Source: Flavobacteriaceae bacterium (GTDB lineage: Bacteria; Bacteroidota; Bacteroidia; Flavobacteriales; Flavobacteriaceae). Taken from it: 8,185 bases of DNA. A program made the translations under genes and the position numbers. The first letter of the stretch is position 1. Every line of letters begins with the position of its first letter. Under the pieces are notes generated by a model. That model ran no database searches. It worked only from the letters and a program-made list of their open reading frames with translations, and was not told where the DNA came from. The stretch is taken from the NCBI GenBank assembly GCA_023262245.1, contig JALRDC010000113.1, positions 1 through 8,185 of the forward strand, written 5' to 3'. Shown here piece by piece: positions 1 through 5,916 of the stretch.

Positions 1-168
1 GATTCTTCTTTGCACAGGTTTAAACCCATCTGATATAGCTGGTACAGCACGTTCAAGAATCACATAAGAGGCATAATCTAAAAACCAGTCTTTGTACATG
101 CCTGTAACCTTGACAAGGCTATCATTGGCAAAAGACTCCTGAGGATCTGTTTGGTTGATATCATCCAT
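1..168 (-). CDS. parC: DNA topoisomerase IV subunit A, 5' end only (partial)
   Basis: The reverse strand encodes 56 residues from an ATG at 168 and runs off the left edge of the window. They start MDDINQTDPQES and include MYKDWFLDYASYVILERAVP and DGFKPVQRRI. This is the well-known start of type IIA topoisomerase A subunits: the SYVILERAVP segment and the GFKPVQRRI stretch precede the winged-helix domain with the catalytic tyrosine, which lies outside the window. ParC pairs with ParE to form the A2B2 enzyme that decatenates replicated chromosomes. The choice of ParC over GyrA rests on the adjacent parE and on the flavobacterial-style N-terminus. An overlapping ATG two bases upstream (170-172) is in another frame and leads to an early stop, so 168 is the start. 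Unusually, about 1 kb of accessory DNA separates it from parE, so it probably needs its own promoter; a TACTTTAG box lies just upstream but has no good -33 partner. Confidence 0.93.
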   Translation of the reverse strand, partial: MDDINQTDPQESFANDSLVKVTGMYKDWFLDYASYVILERAVPAISDGFKPVQRRI

Positions 169-250
169 ACATCGCTAAAGTAGTATATCACCCCAATATT
201 TTACTAGGAATCGGAAGGAAGAAATTAACAATATACCGTTGAAAATTAAA

Positions 251-263
251 TTTTATTAAATTA
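251..263. repeat. 13-bp direct repeat, left copy (flanks the peptide cassette)
   Basis: TTTTATTAAATTA occurs here and again, identical and in the same orientation, at 851-863. The two copies bracket the small-peptide genes. The sequence is simple and AT-rich, so chance is a real possibility; I see it only as a candidate boundary of the inserted segment. Confidence 0.3.
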
Positions 264-321
264 CAGATATCTAAATCTTTTCTTTCACCATATCGGATAT
301 AGTGTTTTTTGTTTTACCTTC

Positions 322-414
322 TCAAGACCCTGAAAATTGATCTGGCACATAGCCCAGTACTATGACACTCTCTTTTTTTAGACCAATCTGATTCAAATTT
401 AAGTTAAAAATCAT
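322..414 (-). CDS. 30-residue hypothetical ORF coupled to the candidate immunity gene
   Basis: The ORF starts at an ATG (412-414) that overlaps the TGA of the preceding membrane-protein gene as ATGA, the arrangement usual for translational coupling. It encodes MIFNLNLNQIGLKKESVIVL followed by GYVPDQFSGS and a TGA at 322-324. It has no obvious membrane segment. The piece LKKESVIVLGYVPD resembles the strand-loop found before the donor site of GT-B (GT4) glycosyltransferases, so this may be a fragment of a decayed gene rather than a functional peptide; that likeness is weak. After the stop, the same frame stays open for a further 16 codons (EGKTKNTISDMVKEKI), which also fits a broken gene. I do not recognise a function. 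Confidence 0.3.
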   Translation of the reverse strand: MIFNLNLNQIGLKKESVIVLGYVPDQFSGS

Positions 415-581
415 CTGTTGTTGTTATCTTTTGATTTATTAAAAAACAGCATCCCCAATTGAGATATTAATAATAAGACTAATGGGAGAGTCATCTTGAC
501 ATTTTCATCTCTTTTATTCATTATCAATAATATAACACACAGTACACTCGTTATTGAAAATACAATTCTTTCTATTTTCAT
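411..581 (-). CDS. Small two-helix membrane protein, candidate bacteriocin immunity protein
   Basis: The ORF encodes 56 residues from ATG at 581 to TGA at 411. Two hydrophobic stretches are clear: about residues 5-21 (RIVFSITSVLCVILLIM) and about 30-47 (MTLPLVLLLISQLGMLFF), joined by a charged loop NKRDENVK and ending in a polar tail KSKDNNNR. This predicts a helical hairpin in the inner membrane. Its start lies only 2 nt after the stop codon of the upstream double-glycine peptide frame, so the two genes should share one transcript. Small, hydrophobic, poorly conserved proteins directly downstream of class II bacteriocin genes are usually immunity proteins, and that is the inferred role; nothing in the sequence itself proves it. 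An alternative is an accessory or export-helper peptide. Its intact frame contrasts with the interrupted gene upstream and argues for recent selection, or for a frameshift that is not real. Confidence 0.6.
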   Translation of the reverse strand: MKIERIVFSITSVLCVILLIMNKRDENVKMTLPLVLLLISQLGMLFFNKSKDNNNR

Positions 582-583
582 AG

Positions 584-777
584 CTAGTAACCACCACTAC
601 ATCTTGTTGCAGTGAAATATGCTCCGGCTACTGCTAAAGCCGCCATTCCCCAACCTATTGGACCAGTAGCAAAAAAACTGCAGAATAAACGCTTAGACCT
701 GCAACTAAATCTTGAGGTTCTAAACCACATCCACCAGCTTCAATAATTTCCATTTCATGTAATTCTAAAGTTTTCAT
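584..777 (-). CDS. Double-glycine-leader bacteriocin-like peptide, frameshifted at a T7 run
   Basis: ATG at 777 begins MKTLELHEMEIIEAGG, a 16-residue leader of the double-glycine type with the usual alternating hydrophobic and acidic residues and a GG cleavage site. As sequenced, the frame then gives CGLEPQDLVAGLSVYSAVFLLLVQ and stops at TAG (655-657), 40 residues in total. Adding one T to the T7 run at 671-677, equivalent to a -1 shift, joins it to an open frame that reads ATGPIGWGMAALAVAGAY then FTATRCSGGY and stops at 584-586, giving 64 residues. The restored core is 48 residues, hydrophobic, rich in Gly and Ala, with Cys right after GG and a second Cys near the end (a possible disulfide). 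This resembles class IIb-type peptides of the lactobin/cerein kind annotated in Bacteroidota. Maturation and export would normally need a C39-peptidase ABC transporter, not seen here. An orphan peptide signal or another RiPP precursor is also possible. Confidence 0.7.
627..670 (-). other. 7-bp inverted repeat directly after the T7 run of the peptide gene
   Basis: On the minus strand GCTACTG (670-664) is followed after a 30-nt loop by its perfect complement CAGTAGC (633-627). The stem begins directly after the T7 run (677-671), at the base that completes the heptamer T TTT TTG. It has no trailing T-run on either sense strand, so it is not a standard terminator. It could be a weak stimulator of frameshifting, but the usual 5-9 nt spacer is missing and a 7-bp match could be chance. 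Confidence 0.3.
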
Positions 778-807
778 GGTTTTAATGATTTGAGATTAAT
801 AATGATA

Positions 808-836
808 CTAATTTAGCAATTAATTTATGATATCAA
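808..836 (-). promoter_or_regulatory. Possible Bacteroidota-type promoter for the peptide operon
   Basis: On the minus strand TAAATTAG (815-808) differs by one base from the -7 consensus TAnnTTTG, and a TTG (836-834) lies 18 nt upstream, close to the expected -33 spacing. Transcription would start about 25 nt before the peptide ATG. The region is very AT-rich, so such matches are easy to find; this is a weak prediction. Confidence 0.3.
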
Positions 837-850
837 AAGAAAATATTATT

Positions 851-863
851 TTTTATTAAATTA
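851..863. repeat. 13-bp direct repeat, right copy
   Basis: Identical to the copy at 251-263 (TTTTATTAAATTA). It lies between the peptide gene and the glycosyltransferase remnant in extremely AT-rich DNA, so its significance is uncertain. Confidence 0.3.
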
Positions 864-897
864 TATTTAATTTATTTAATATATTATTAAACATTAT

Positions 898-1126
898 TCA
901 ATAAATAGTATATTCTAAAAGCAACATAATAATCGCTTTTTCTTTATTAAGAACATAGTAACGAGCATATCCCAACCCTTTTTTTTGGTAAATAAATAAT
1001 CTTTTTCCGTTGATCCTTCTTTTGATAATCTTTCAATAATTCTAGACTATTATCAGTAGAAGCATCGTTAACAGCAAGCAATCCCCAATTTTGAGTTTTT
1101 GTTTTAATCTCAAAAATAATTGGTTG
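898..1126 (-). pseudogene. Remnant of a family-2 (GT-A fold) glycosyltransferase
   Basis: Read on the minus strand, 1126 downward encodes TKTQNWGLLAVNDASTDNSL then ELLKDYQKK. This matches the N-terminal part of GT2 glycosyltransferases, where QTxxNWELIxVNDGSTDNS binds the nucleotide-sugar. VNDASTDNS lies at 1046-1072. At the A8 run (986-979) the frame shifts, and the next frame reads KGLGYARYYVLNKEKA, equivalent to the following GT2 motif NKGLGxARNxGL. The frame ends at TGA (898-900), just where the DxD-containing segment would come (LLLEYTIY instead of a FLDSDD-like motif). There is no start region, no DxD motif and no C-terminal two thirds, so it cannot be active. The parent enzyme would have added sugars to a surface polysaccharide. 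It indicates that the parE-parC gap once held, or received, surface-glycan genes. The upstream boundary is unclear: an in-frame TAG lies at 1127-1129. Confidence 0.65.
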
Positions 1127-1180
1127 CTAGCTCAATCCTTTAGGCGAGTTGCACTGGATTAAGTACTTATAAAGAATAGG

Positions 1181-3043
1181 TTAACGCTCCCCTTCCTCAA
1201 CCAAATCCAGTTCAACTTTTAGATTGTCGATAATGAATTTCTGACGATCGGGAGTGTTTTTACCCATGTAAAAAAGCAACAATTCTTCTATTGTGGTTTG
1301 TTTGTCTAGCATCACGGGATCTAGCCTAATGTCATCACCAATAAAGTATTTAAACTCATCTGGGGAAATCTCACCCAAGCCCTTAAAGCGTGTTATTTCT
1401 GGCTTTCCTTTGAGCTTTTCTATGGCTTCTCTTCGTTCCTGTTCGCTGTAACAGTAAAAGGTTTCTTTCTTATCGCGTACTCTAAACAATGGGGTTTGTA
1501 AAATATACAAATGTCCTTCTTTGATCAATTCTGGAAAGAACTGTAAAAAGAAGGTGATTAGCAGTAAGCGTATATGCATCCCGTCAACATCCGCATCGGT
1601 AGCGATTACGATGTTGTTATAGCGCAAATCCTCAAGGCTGTCTTCAATATTGAGAGCGGCTTGGAGCAGATTAAACTCTTCGTTTTCGTAAACTATTTTT
1701 TTTGACATCCCAAAGCTATTGAGGGGTTTTCCTCTAAGACTGAATACGGCTTGGGTATTTACATCTCTAGATTTGGTAATGGATCCACTGGCAGAGTCCC
1801 CTTCGGTAATAAAGAGTGTGGACTCTAATCTGCGGTCCTTTTTCAGGTCGGGTAAATGTACTCTACAGTCTCGAAGTTTTTTATTGTGCAAACTTGCTTT
1901 TTTCGCACGTTCTTTAGCCAATTTTCTTATTCCTGATAATTCTTTTCGTTCCTTCTCTGCTTGGATGATTTTCCGCTGGATGATCTCAGCAACATCTGGA
2001 TTTTTATGTAGGAAATTGTCTAGTTGCGTACTCAAGAAATCAACGATGTAGGAGCGCACCGTAGGCATCCCCTCACCCATTTCCGTAGATCCCAATTTGG
2101 TTTTTGTTTGGGACTCAAAGATGGGCTCCATGACTTTTATGCTGATCGCGGAGATAATGGACTTTCGAATGTCGGAAGCTTCGTAGTTTTTTCCGAAATG
2201 TTCCCGTATCGTTTTTACCAAACCCTCACGAAATGCAGCCTGATGCGTCCCTCCTTGGGTAGTGTGTTGACCGTTTACAAAGGAGTGGTATTCTTCGCTG
2301 TATTGAGTTTTACTGTGACTCAAAGCCACTTCAATATCTTCACCCTTTAAGTGAATAATGGGATAGAGTAAGTCGTTCGAATTGGTCTGATCGTTTAAAA
2401 GATCTTTTAAGCCGTTTTCAGAAAAATATTTTTCTCCATTTAGATCAATGGTGAGCCCTGGATTCAGATATACATAATTTTTTATCATCCGCTCCACATA
2501 CTCAAGGCGGTACTTATAGTTTTTAAATATCTTAGAATCTGGTATAAAGATGACTTTGGTTCCACGTCGTTTCGAAGAAACTTCCAAAGGAGCGTCTTCT
2601 TTTAAATTGCCGTATTCAAAACGGGCTCTTTTTAGTTCTTTATCTCTACTCGATTCAACGGTGAATTGCTCAGAAAGCGCATTAACCGCTTTAGTCCCTA
2701 CCCCATTAAGACCAACGGATTTCTTAAACGCACGCGAGTCGTATTTTCCTCCCGTATTCATCTTAGAAACCACATCAACAACTTTTCCAAGGGGGATTCC
2801 GCGACCGTAATCTCTTACGCTAACTACATTCTCTTTAATGCTGATTTCTATCGTTTTCCCCGCGCCCATGACAAACTCATCAATACAGTTGTCTAATACC
2901 TCCTTAAGGAGGATGTAGATACCATCATCTGGAGAGGAACCATCTCCAAGTTTCCCAATATACATTCCGGGGCGCATACGGATGTGTTCCTTCCAATCTA
3001 AGGAACGTATATTTTCTTCTGTATAAGTTGTTTGATCGCTCAT
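1181..3043 (-). CDS. parE: DNA topoisomerase IV subunit B (ATPase subunit)
   Basis: This is a full-length 620-residue GHKL-ATPase/TOPRIM protein, the ATP-driven half of topoisomerase IV, which with ParC passes one duplex through another to unlink daughter chromosomes. Visible in order: RMRPGMYIG (22-30), the ATP/Mg N-box KEVLDNCIDE with E48 and N52, VRDYGRGIP (76-84) with the adenine-binding D78, the ATP lid GLNGVGTKAVNALS (111-124), GTKVIFIPD (161-169), the QTK loop SQTKTKLGS (311-319), the TOPRIM catalytic segment EGDSASGS (414-421), LRGKPLNS (436-443), the metal-binding DADVDG (483-488) and FKGLGEI (553-559). ATG at 3043 gives the usual short N-terminus before the GHKL domain. Its length and the absence of the gyrase B insert favour ParE. 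An 8-T run inside it (1696-1703) keeps frame, so homopolymers are not generally misread here. ParC follows on the same strand after an unusual 1-kb gap. Confidence 0.96.
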   Translation of the reverse strand: MSDQTTYTEENIRSLDWKEHIRMRPGMYIGKLGDGSSPDDGIYILLKEVLDNCIDEFVMGAGKTIEISIKENVVSVRDYGRGIPLGKVVDVVSKMNTGGKYDSRAFKKSVGLNGVGTKAVNALSEQFTVESSRDKELKRARFEYGNLKEDAPLEVSSKRRGTKVIFIPDSKIFKNYKYRLEYVERMIKNYVYLNPGLTIDLNGEKYFSENGLKDLLNDQTNSNDLLYPIIHLKGEDIEVALSHSKTQYSEEYHSFVNGQHTTQGGTHQAAFREGLVKTIREHFGKNYEASDIRKSIISAISIKVMEPIFESQTKTKLGSTEMGEGMPTVRSYIVDFLSTQLDNFLHKNPDVAEIIQRKIIQAEKERKELSGIRKLAKERAKKASLHNKKLRDCRVHLPDLKKDRRLESTLFITEGDSASGSITKSRDVNTQAVFSLRGKPLNSFGMSKKIVYENEEFNLLQAALNIEDSLEDLRYNNIVIATDADVDGMHIRLLLITFFLQFFPELIKEGHLYILQTPLFRVRDKKETFYCYSEQERREAIEKLKGKPEITRFKGLGEISPDEFKYFIGDDIRLDPVMLDKQTTIEELLLFYMGKNTPDRQKFIIDNLKVELDLVEEGER

Positions 3044-3128
3044 TGCTATAGAGTGCTAATATAAATATTGCAAAACGAATCAAAACTCCTTTAGCATTCA
3101 AGAAATCAACAATTACACCCTTTTTTTT

Positions 3129-3159
3129 GTTAAAAAGTCCTCAGGTTGATTTTTTTAAC
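3129..3159. repeat. 8-bp inverted repeat in the divergent parE / Dabb intergenic region
   Basis: GTTAAAAA (3129-3136) and TTTTTAAC (3152-3159) are perfect inverted copies separated by 15 nt. The repeat sits in the 196-nt gap (3044-3239) between the divergent parE and Dabb genes, next to a T8 run at 3121-3128. It could be an operator or simply an AT-rich dyad. No gene was found in this gap, and I saw no convincing promoter for parE in it. Confidence 0.35.
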
Positions 3160-3178
3160 TAAGGTTCAATTGTTCCTA

Positions 3179-3209
3179 TTGAAATGGATTTAATGTATCT
3201 TTAATTTTA
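3179..3209 (+). promoter_or_regulatory. Possible promoter for the Dabb-domain gene
   Basis: TTG at 3179-3181 and TAATTTTA at 3202-3209 are 20 nt apart, close to the Bacteroidota -33/-7 arrangement (TTG and TAnnTTTG, one mismatch at the last base). The start codon is 30 nt downstream. The preceding purine-rich AAAAAAGAAG is the only ribosome-binding-like stretch. Confidence 0.35.
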
Positions 3210-3239
3210 AGTAATTCAATCTAAAAAAGAAGAAACCTT

Positions 3240-3581
3240 ATGAGCAAAAAATCAATAGAAAACACCACAGGACCGCTATTACATACGGTATTTTTCTGGT
3301 TAAAAAACCCTGAAAATCAAAAAGATCGCTCTGAATTTGAACAAGCCATTCGCAAGTTGATTCGAAGCAATCCACAAGCTACAGCGAATCATTTAGGCTG
3401 CCCTGCTGCCTCCGAAGAACGCTCTGTAGTTGACAACACTTTTACTTATTGTTATACCATGTGTTTTCCTGATCTGGAAGCTCAAAACGCCTATCAGACA
3501 GATCCTACACACACCCTTTTTGTTGAAGAAGCTCAGCATTTGTGGAAACAAGTGCGGGTTCACGACTCCATTTCAATTTAG
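3240..3581 (+). CDS. Dabb (stress-responsive alpha/beta barrel) domain protein
   Basis: This 113-residue protein reads as a single Dabb domain (dimeric ferredoxin-like barrel) with no signal peptide or membrane segment, so it should be cytoplasmic. The domain starts with LLHTVFFWLKNPEN (13-26), the usual first strand H-x-V-x-F-W-L. It continues through a helix rich in charged residues (DRSEFEQAIRKLI), a strand containing VVDNTFTYCYTMCF (63-76), the helix DLEAQNAYQTDPTHTLFVEE (78-97) in which DP-H is typical of the family, and the closing strand VRVHDS (105-110). Family members include small stress-induced proteins and some enzymes of polyketide-type chemistry; most bacterial members have no assigned reaction, and none can be assigned here. 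ATG at 3240 fits the domain start. It stands alone on the plus strand and its stop codon overlaps that of the convergent SulP gene, so the two transcripts run into each other. Confidence 0.85.
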   Translation: MSKKSIENTTGPLLHTVFFWLKNPENQKDRSEFEQAIRKLIRSNPQATANHLGCPAASEERSVVDNTFTYCYTMCFPDLEAQNAYQTDPTHTLFVEEAQHLWKQVRVHDSISI

Positions 3582-5179
3582 TTGGATTCGGAGAGGCTAG
3601 CCAATTGTGCTTGTCTGAAATTATCAATTGCCACAAAATAATCTGGATCTTCCAGGACGTTTACGTCGCAAATCTTTTCTGCTCTTTTTATCAACTTTAC
3701 ACAGTCTGGTGATAAATGTCTTAAATGAACATTCTTTCCCATTTTTAGGTAGCGTTCTGTGAGCTTGTTAACACATTCTATTGCAGATTGATCTACAATC
3801 CGTGACTCCTTAAAGTCAATGATAACCTCTTCTGGATCATTTTTAATATCAAACTTGCTATTGAACAACTCGATACAGCCAAAAAAGAGTGGACCATAAA
3901 TTTCGTAGTGCTTAACTCCATGTTGATCTATGTGCTTTCGCGCGCGGATGCGTTTTGCATTTTCCCAGGCAAATACCAATGATGAAACAATTACACCCGC
4001 TAGAACTGCTATGGCTAAATCAAAAATTACCGTAAGTGCAGTTACTAAAACAATAACCAGTACGTCTGCTAAAGGCACTTTATTCCACAATTTTAAAGAA
4101 CTCCATGCAAAGGTGCCTATGACTACCATAAACATCACTCCTACCAATGCGGCTATTGGTACTTGTTCGATAAAACGAGAACCAAAAAGGATAAAAATTA
4201 AAAGAGAAAGAGAGGCTACGATCCCTGATAGACGACCCCGACCACCCGATTTTATATTAATGATGCTTTGCCCTATCATAGCACAGCCTCCCATACCTCC
4301 AAATAAGCCATTAATAAAGTTTCCAGCACCTTGAGCAACACATTCTCGATTTCCACTTCCATGCGTATCTGTCAACTCGTCAATTAAATTCAGCGTCATC
4401 AGAGATTCAATTAATCCAATGGCGGCAAGGATTAATGCATAAGGGGTAATAAAAAGTAAGGTTTCTAATGAGAAAGGAACTGCAGGTATGTTTAGACTAG
4501 GAAGCCCCGCTTTGATCCCTACTCCTCCATTGGAAACGATAAAGGATTTTACTGTTTCTGTTTCTAAATCTCCAAAAATAACACAAGCAGTAACAAACAA
4601 AATTGCAGTTAGAGCAGCAGGGATTTTCTTGGTTAATTGTGGAAGAATAATCATAATTCCCATGGTTAAACCAACAAGACCTACCATCGTATAGAGTTGA
4701 TTCCCTTGCAACCATGCGCCTTGACTTTTAAACATCCCCAATTGAGAAATAAAAATTACTATTGCTAAACCATTGACAAATCCCATCATAACAGAGTGAG
4801 GAATCATCCTAACAAATTTTCCCATCCTTAAGAAGCCTGCACCCATCTGAATTAAACCAACTAACAATAGAGTTATAAAAAGGTATTGTAAACCAGTAAA
4901 CTCTGAAGCGCCAAGTTCATTTCCTTCTTTAACTAAATGCACCATTACCACAGCCATGGCTCCGGTGGCACCAGAGATCATTCCTGGTCTTCCACCAAAA
5001 ACGGCGGTGACAAATCCCATCATAAAAGCGCCGTAAAGACCTACGATGGGAGAAACACCTGCTACAAAAGCGAAGGCAACCGCTTCTGGCACTAATGCAA
5101 GCGCAACTGTAATTCCAGATAAAATATCGTTTTTTATACTGCCCCCGTATGACTTATCAATTAGTTGTATTCCTTTCAA
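3578..5179 (-). CDS. SulP family inorganic anion transporter with STAS domain
   Basis: This 533-residue inner-membrane protein has the SulP/SLC26 layout: a membrane domain to about residue 405, then a cytoplasmic STAS domain at about 424-520. Typical segments are ILSGITVALALVPEAVAFAF (19-38), the first helix with its conserved Pro; FGGRPGMISGATGAMAVVM (61-79); FVNGLAIVIFISQL (134-147); IGLIESLMTLNLIDELT (254-270); NRECVAQGAGN (277-287); and GGMGGCAMIGQSIINIKSGG (294-313). The STAS part includes VIIDFKESRIVDQSAIE (452-468). Family members carry sulfate, bicarbonate, chloride or dicarboxylates; in marine bacteria bicarbonate uptake of the BicA type is common, but the substrate cannot be read from the sequence. 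The start is TTG at 5179: an in-frame TAA lies directly before it and the next in-frame Met is already inside the membrane domain. It converges with the Dabb gene, overlapping by 4 nt. Confidence 0.92.
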   Translation of the reverse strand: MKGIQLIDKSYGGSIKNDILSGITVALALVPEAVAFAFVAGVSPIVGLYGAFMMGFVTAVFGGRPGMISGATGAMAVVMVHLVKEGNELGASEFTGLQYLFITLLLVGLIQMGAGFLRMGKFVRMIPHSVMMGFVNGLAIVIFISQLGMFKSQGAWLQGNQLYTMVGLVGLTMGIMIILPQLTKKIPAALTAILFVTACVIFGDLETETVKSFIVSNGGVGIKAGLPSLNIPAVPFSLETLLFITPYALILAAIGLIESLMTLNLIDELTDTHGSGNRECVAQGAGNFINGLFGGMGGCAMIGQSIINIKSGGRGRLSGIVASLSLLIFILFGSRFIEQVPIAALVGVMFMVVIGTFAWSSLKLWNKVPLADVLVIVLVTALTVIFDLAIAVLAGVIVSSLVFAWENAKRIRARKHIDQHGVKHYEIYGPLFFGCIELFNSKFDIKNDPEEVIIDFKESRIVDQSAIECVNKLTERYLKMGKNVHLRHLSPDCVKLIKRAEKICDVNVLEDPDYFVAIDNFRQAQLASLSESN

Positions 5180-5187
5180 TTATATCG

Positions 5188-5201
5188 TTTTTAATTAAAA
5201 A
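5188..5201. repeat. 14-bp perfect palindrome in the SulP leader
   Basis: TTTTTAATTAAAAA is self-complementary and lies between the possible -7 box and the TTG start of the SulP gene, 9 nt upstream of the start codon. It might influence translation or act as a binding site, but such palindromes are common in AT-rich DNA. Confidence 0.3.
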
Positions 5202-5204
5202 GCG

Positions 5205-5212
5205 CAAATCTA
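5205..5212 (-). promoter_or_regulatory. -7 box (TAGATTTG) upstream of the SulP gene
   Basis: On the minus strand TAGATTTG matches the Bacteroidota -7 consensus TAnnTTTG exactly. It would start transcription about 20 nt before the TTG start codon. No clear TTG is found at the -33 distance. It suggests the SulP gene is transcribed separately from the ychF-yhhN pair, 80 nt upstream. Confidence 0.4.
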
Positions 5213-5259
5213 AATGAATTCTAAAGATATGAGCCTTTTAAAGAGAAAAAATAAGTGTG

Positions 5260-5901
5260 CTATTTGGACTTTGAGGCAGAGAATGCCAATAACGTGATCG
5301 CAAGCCAATAAGTCCCAAGGATTAAAATCCCTGAGAACGCTACGGGTGAATAAAACTTGTTGATTGCAATCAGTCCATCGGAGAACAAAAAGAAAGATAC
5401 GGCCCAGCCCGTAAAACGAAAATTAAACCCTCCTTGTTGGAGTGCGATCCCTTGCCAACTCATACAAACAAGAACACAGATGTAAAGTAATACAGGAAAT
5501 AATAAACTGTCTAAATTGGAATAGCAAAGTCCTATCACAACAAGCGCAATAAAGATTAATACAATTCCAGAAAGTAAGGGCCACTTAAATCCCTGTTGGT
5601 TTACAAAAGCATAAGTGAAAAAGAGATGTCCTATCAAAAAGGCTAATAAGCCAAAAACAAAATAGGCTTCTTTTAACAAAAAAACATCCCCAATTAAACA
5701 AAACAATAGACCTATTGTGATTGTATTTGTATAGCGTTTGAGCTCTTTATTTGGAAATCGTAAAGGAAACGCTATGATAAAAAGAGTGGTTAGAGGTTTT
5801 GTTATGTAGAACCCCCATTTTAAACCAATATAATCCAAGTAAATCGATAGTAGGACCGAAAAGAAAATTACATAAAGATGAGTTCTTGCCTTAGGATTCA
5901 C
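5260..5901 (-). CDS. YhhN/TMEM86 family membrane protein (lysoplasmalogenase-like)
   Basis: This is a 213-residue, almost wholly hydrophobic protein with about seven to eight predicted membrane helices. The family signatures are TKPLTTL (34-40), GDVFLL (71-76), LIGHLFFTYAF (89-99), FLFSDGLIAINKF (171-183) with the conserved Asp175, and GTYWLA (196-201). Human TMEM86B hydrolyses the vinyl-ether bond of lysoplasmalogens; most bacterial members are named by homology and their true substrate is unknown, so the enzyme name is tentative here. The start is GTG at 5901: no in-frame Met follows until residue 147, well past the conserved motifs. Only 15 nt separate it from the ychF stop codon, so it is probably the second gene of that transcript. 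This neighbour gives no clear functional link. Confidence 0.88.
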   Translation of the reverse strand: MNPKARTHLYVIFFSVLLSIYLDYIGLKWGFYITKPLTTLFIIAFPLRFPNKELKRYTNTITIGLLFCLIGDVFLLKEAYFVFGLLAFLIGHLFFTYAFVNQQGFKWPLLSGIVLIFIALVVIGLCYSNLDSLLFPVLLYICVLVCMSWQGIALQQGGFNFRFTGWAVSFFLFSDGLIAINKFYSPVAFSGILILGTYWLAITLLAFSASKSK

Positions 5902-5916
5902 TATTAATAGGATGTC

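Noticed and set aside
627..677. Hairpin plus homopolymer as a rho-independent terminator
   Set aside because: On the minus strand the T-run comes before the stem, and on the plus strand the stem is followed by A's; neither order gives a terminator.
671..677. Peptide frameshift dismissed outright as general homopolymer error in this assembly
   Set aside because: parE keeps its frame through a run of eight T's at 1696-1703, so homopolymers are not broadly misread; a local error remains possible and is kept as one explanation.
169..1180. Insertion sequence as the source of the parE-parC gap
   Set aside because: No convincing transposase frame, terminal inverted repeats or target duplication could be found at the gap edges.
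1719..2896. Several plus-strand open frames of 76-110 codons opposite parE
   Set aside because: They lie antisense to a complete, highly conserved gene and their translations show no domain-like pattern; they are shadows of parE codon use.
3930..4715. Open frames on both strands within the SulP gene
   Set aside because: The SulP frame is complete with all family motifs in order; the others are alternative-frame readings rich in Thr/Ile/Pro with no recognisable features.
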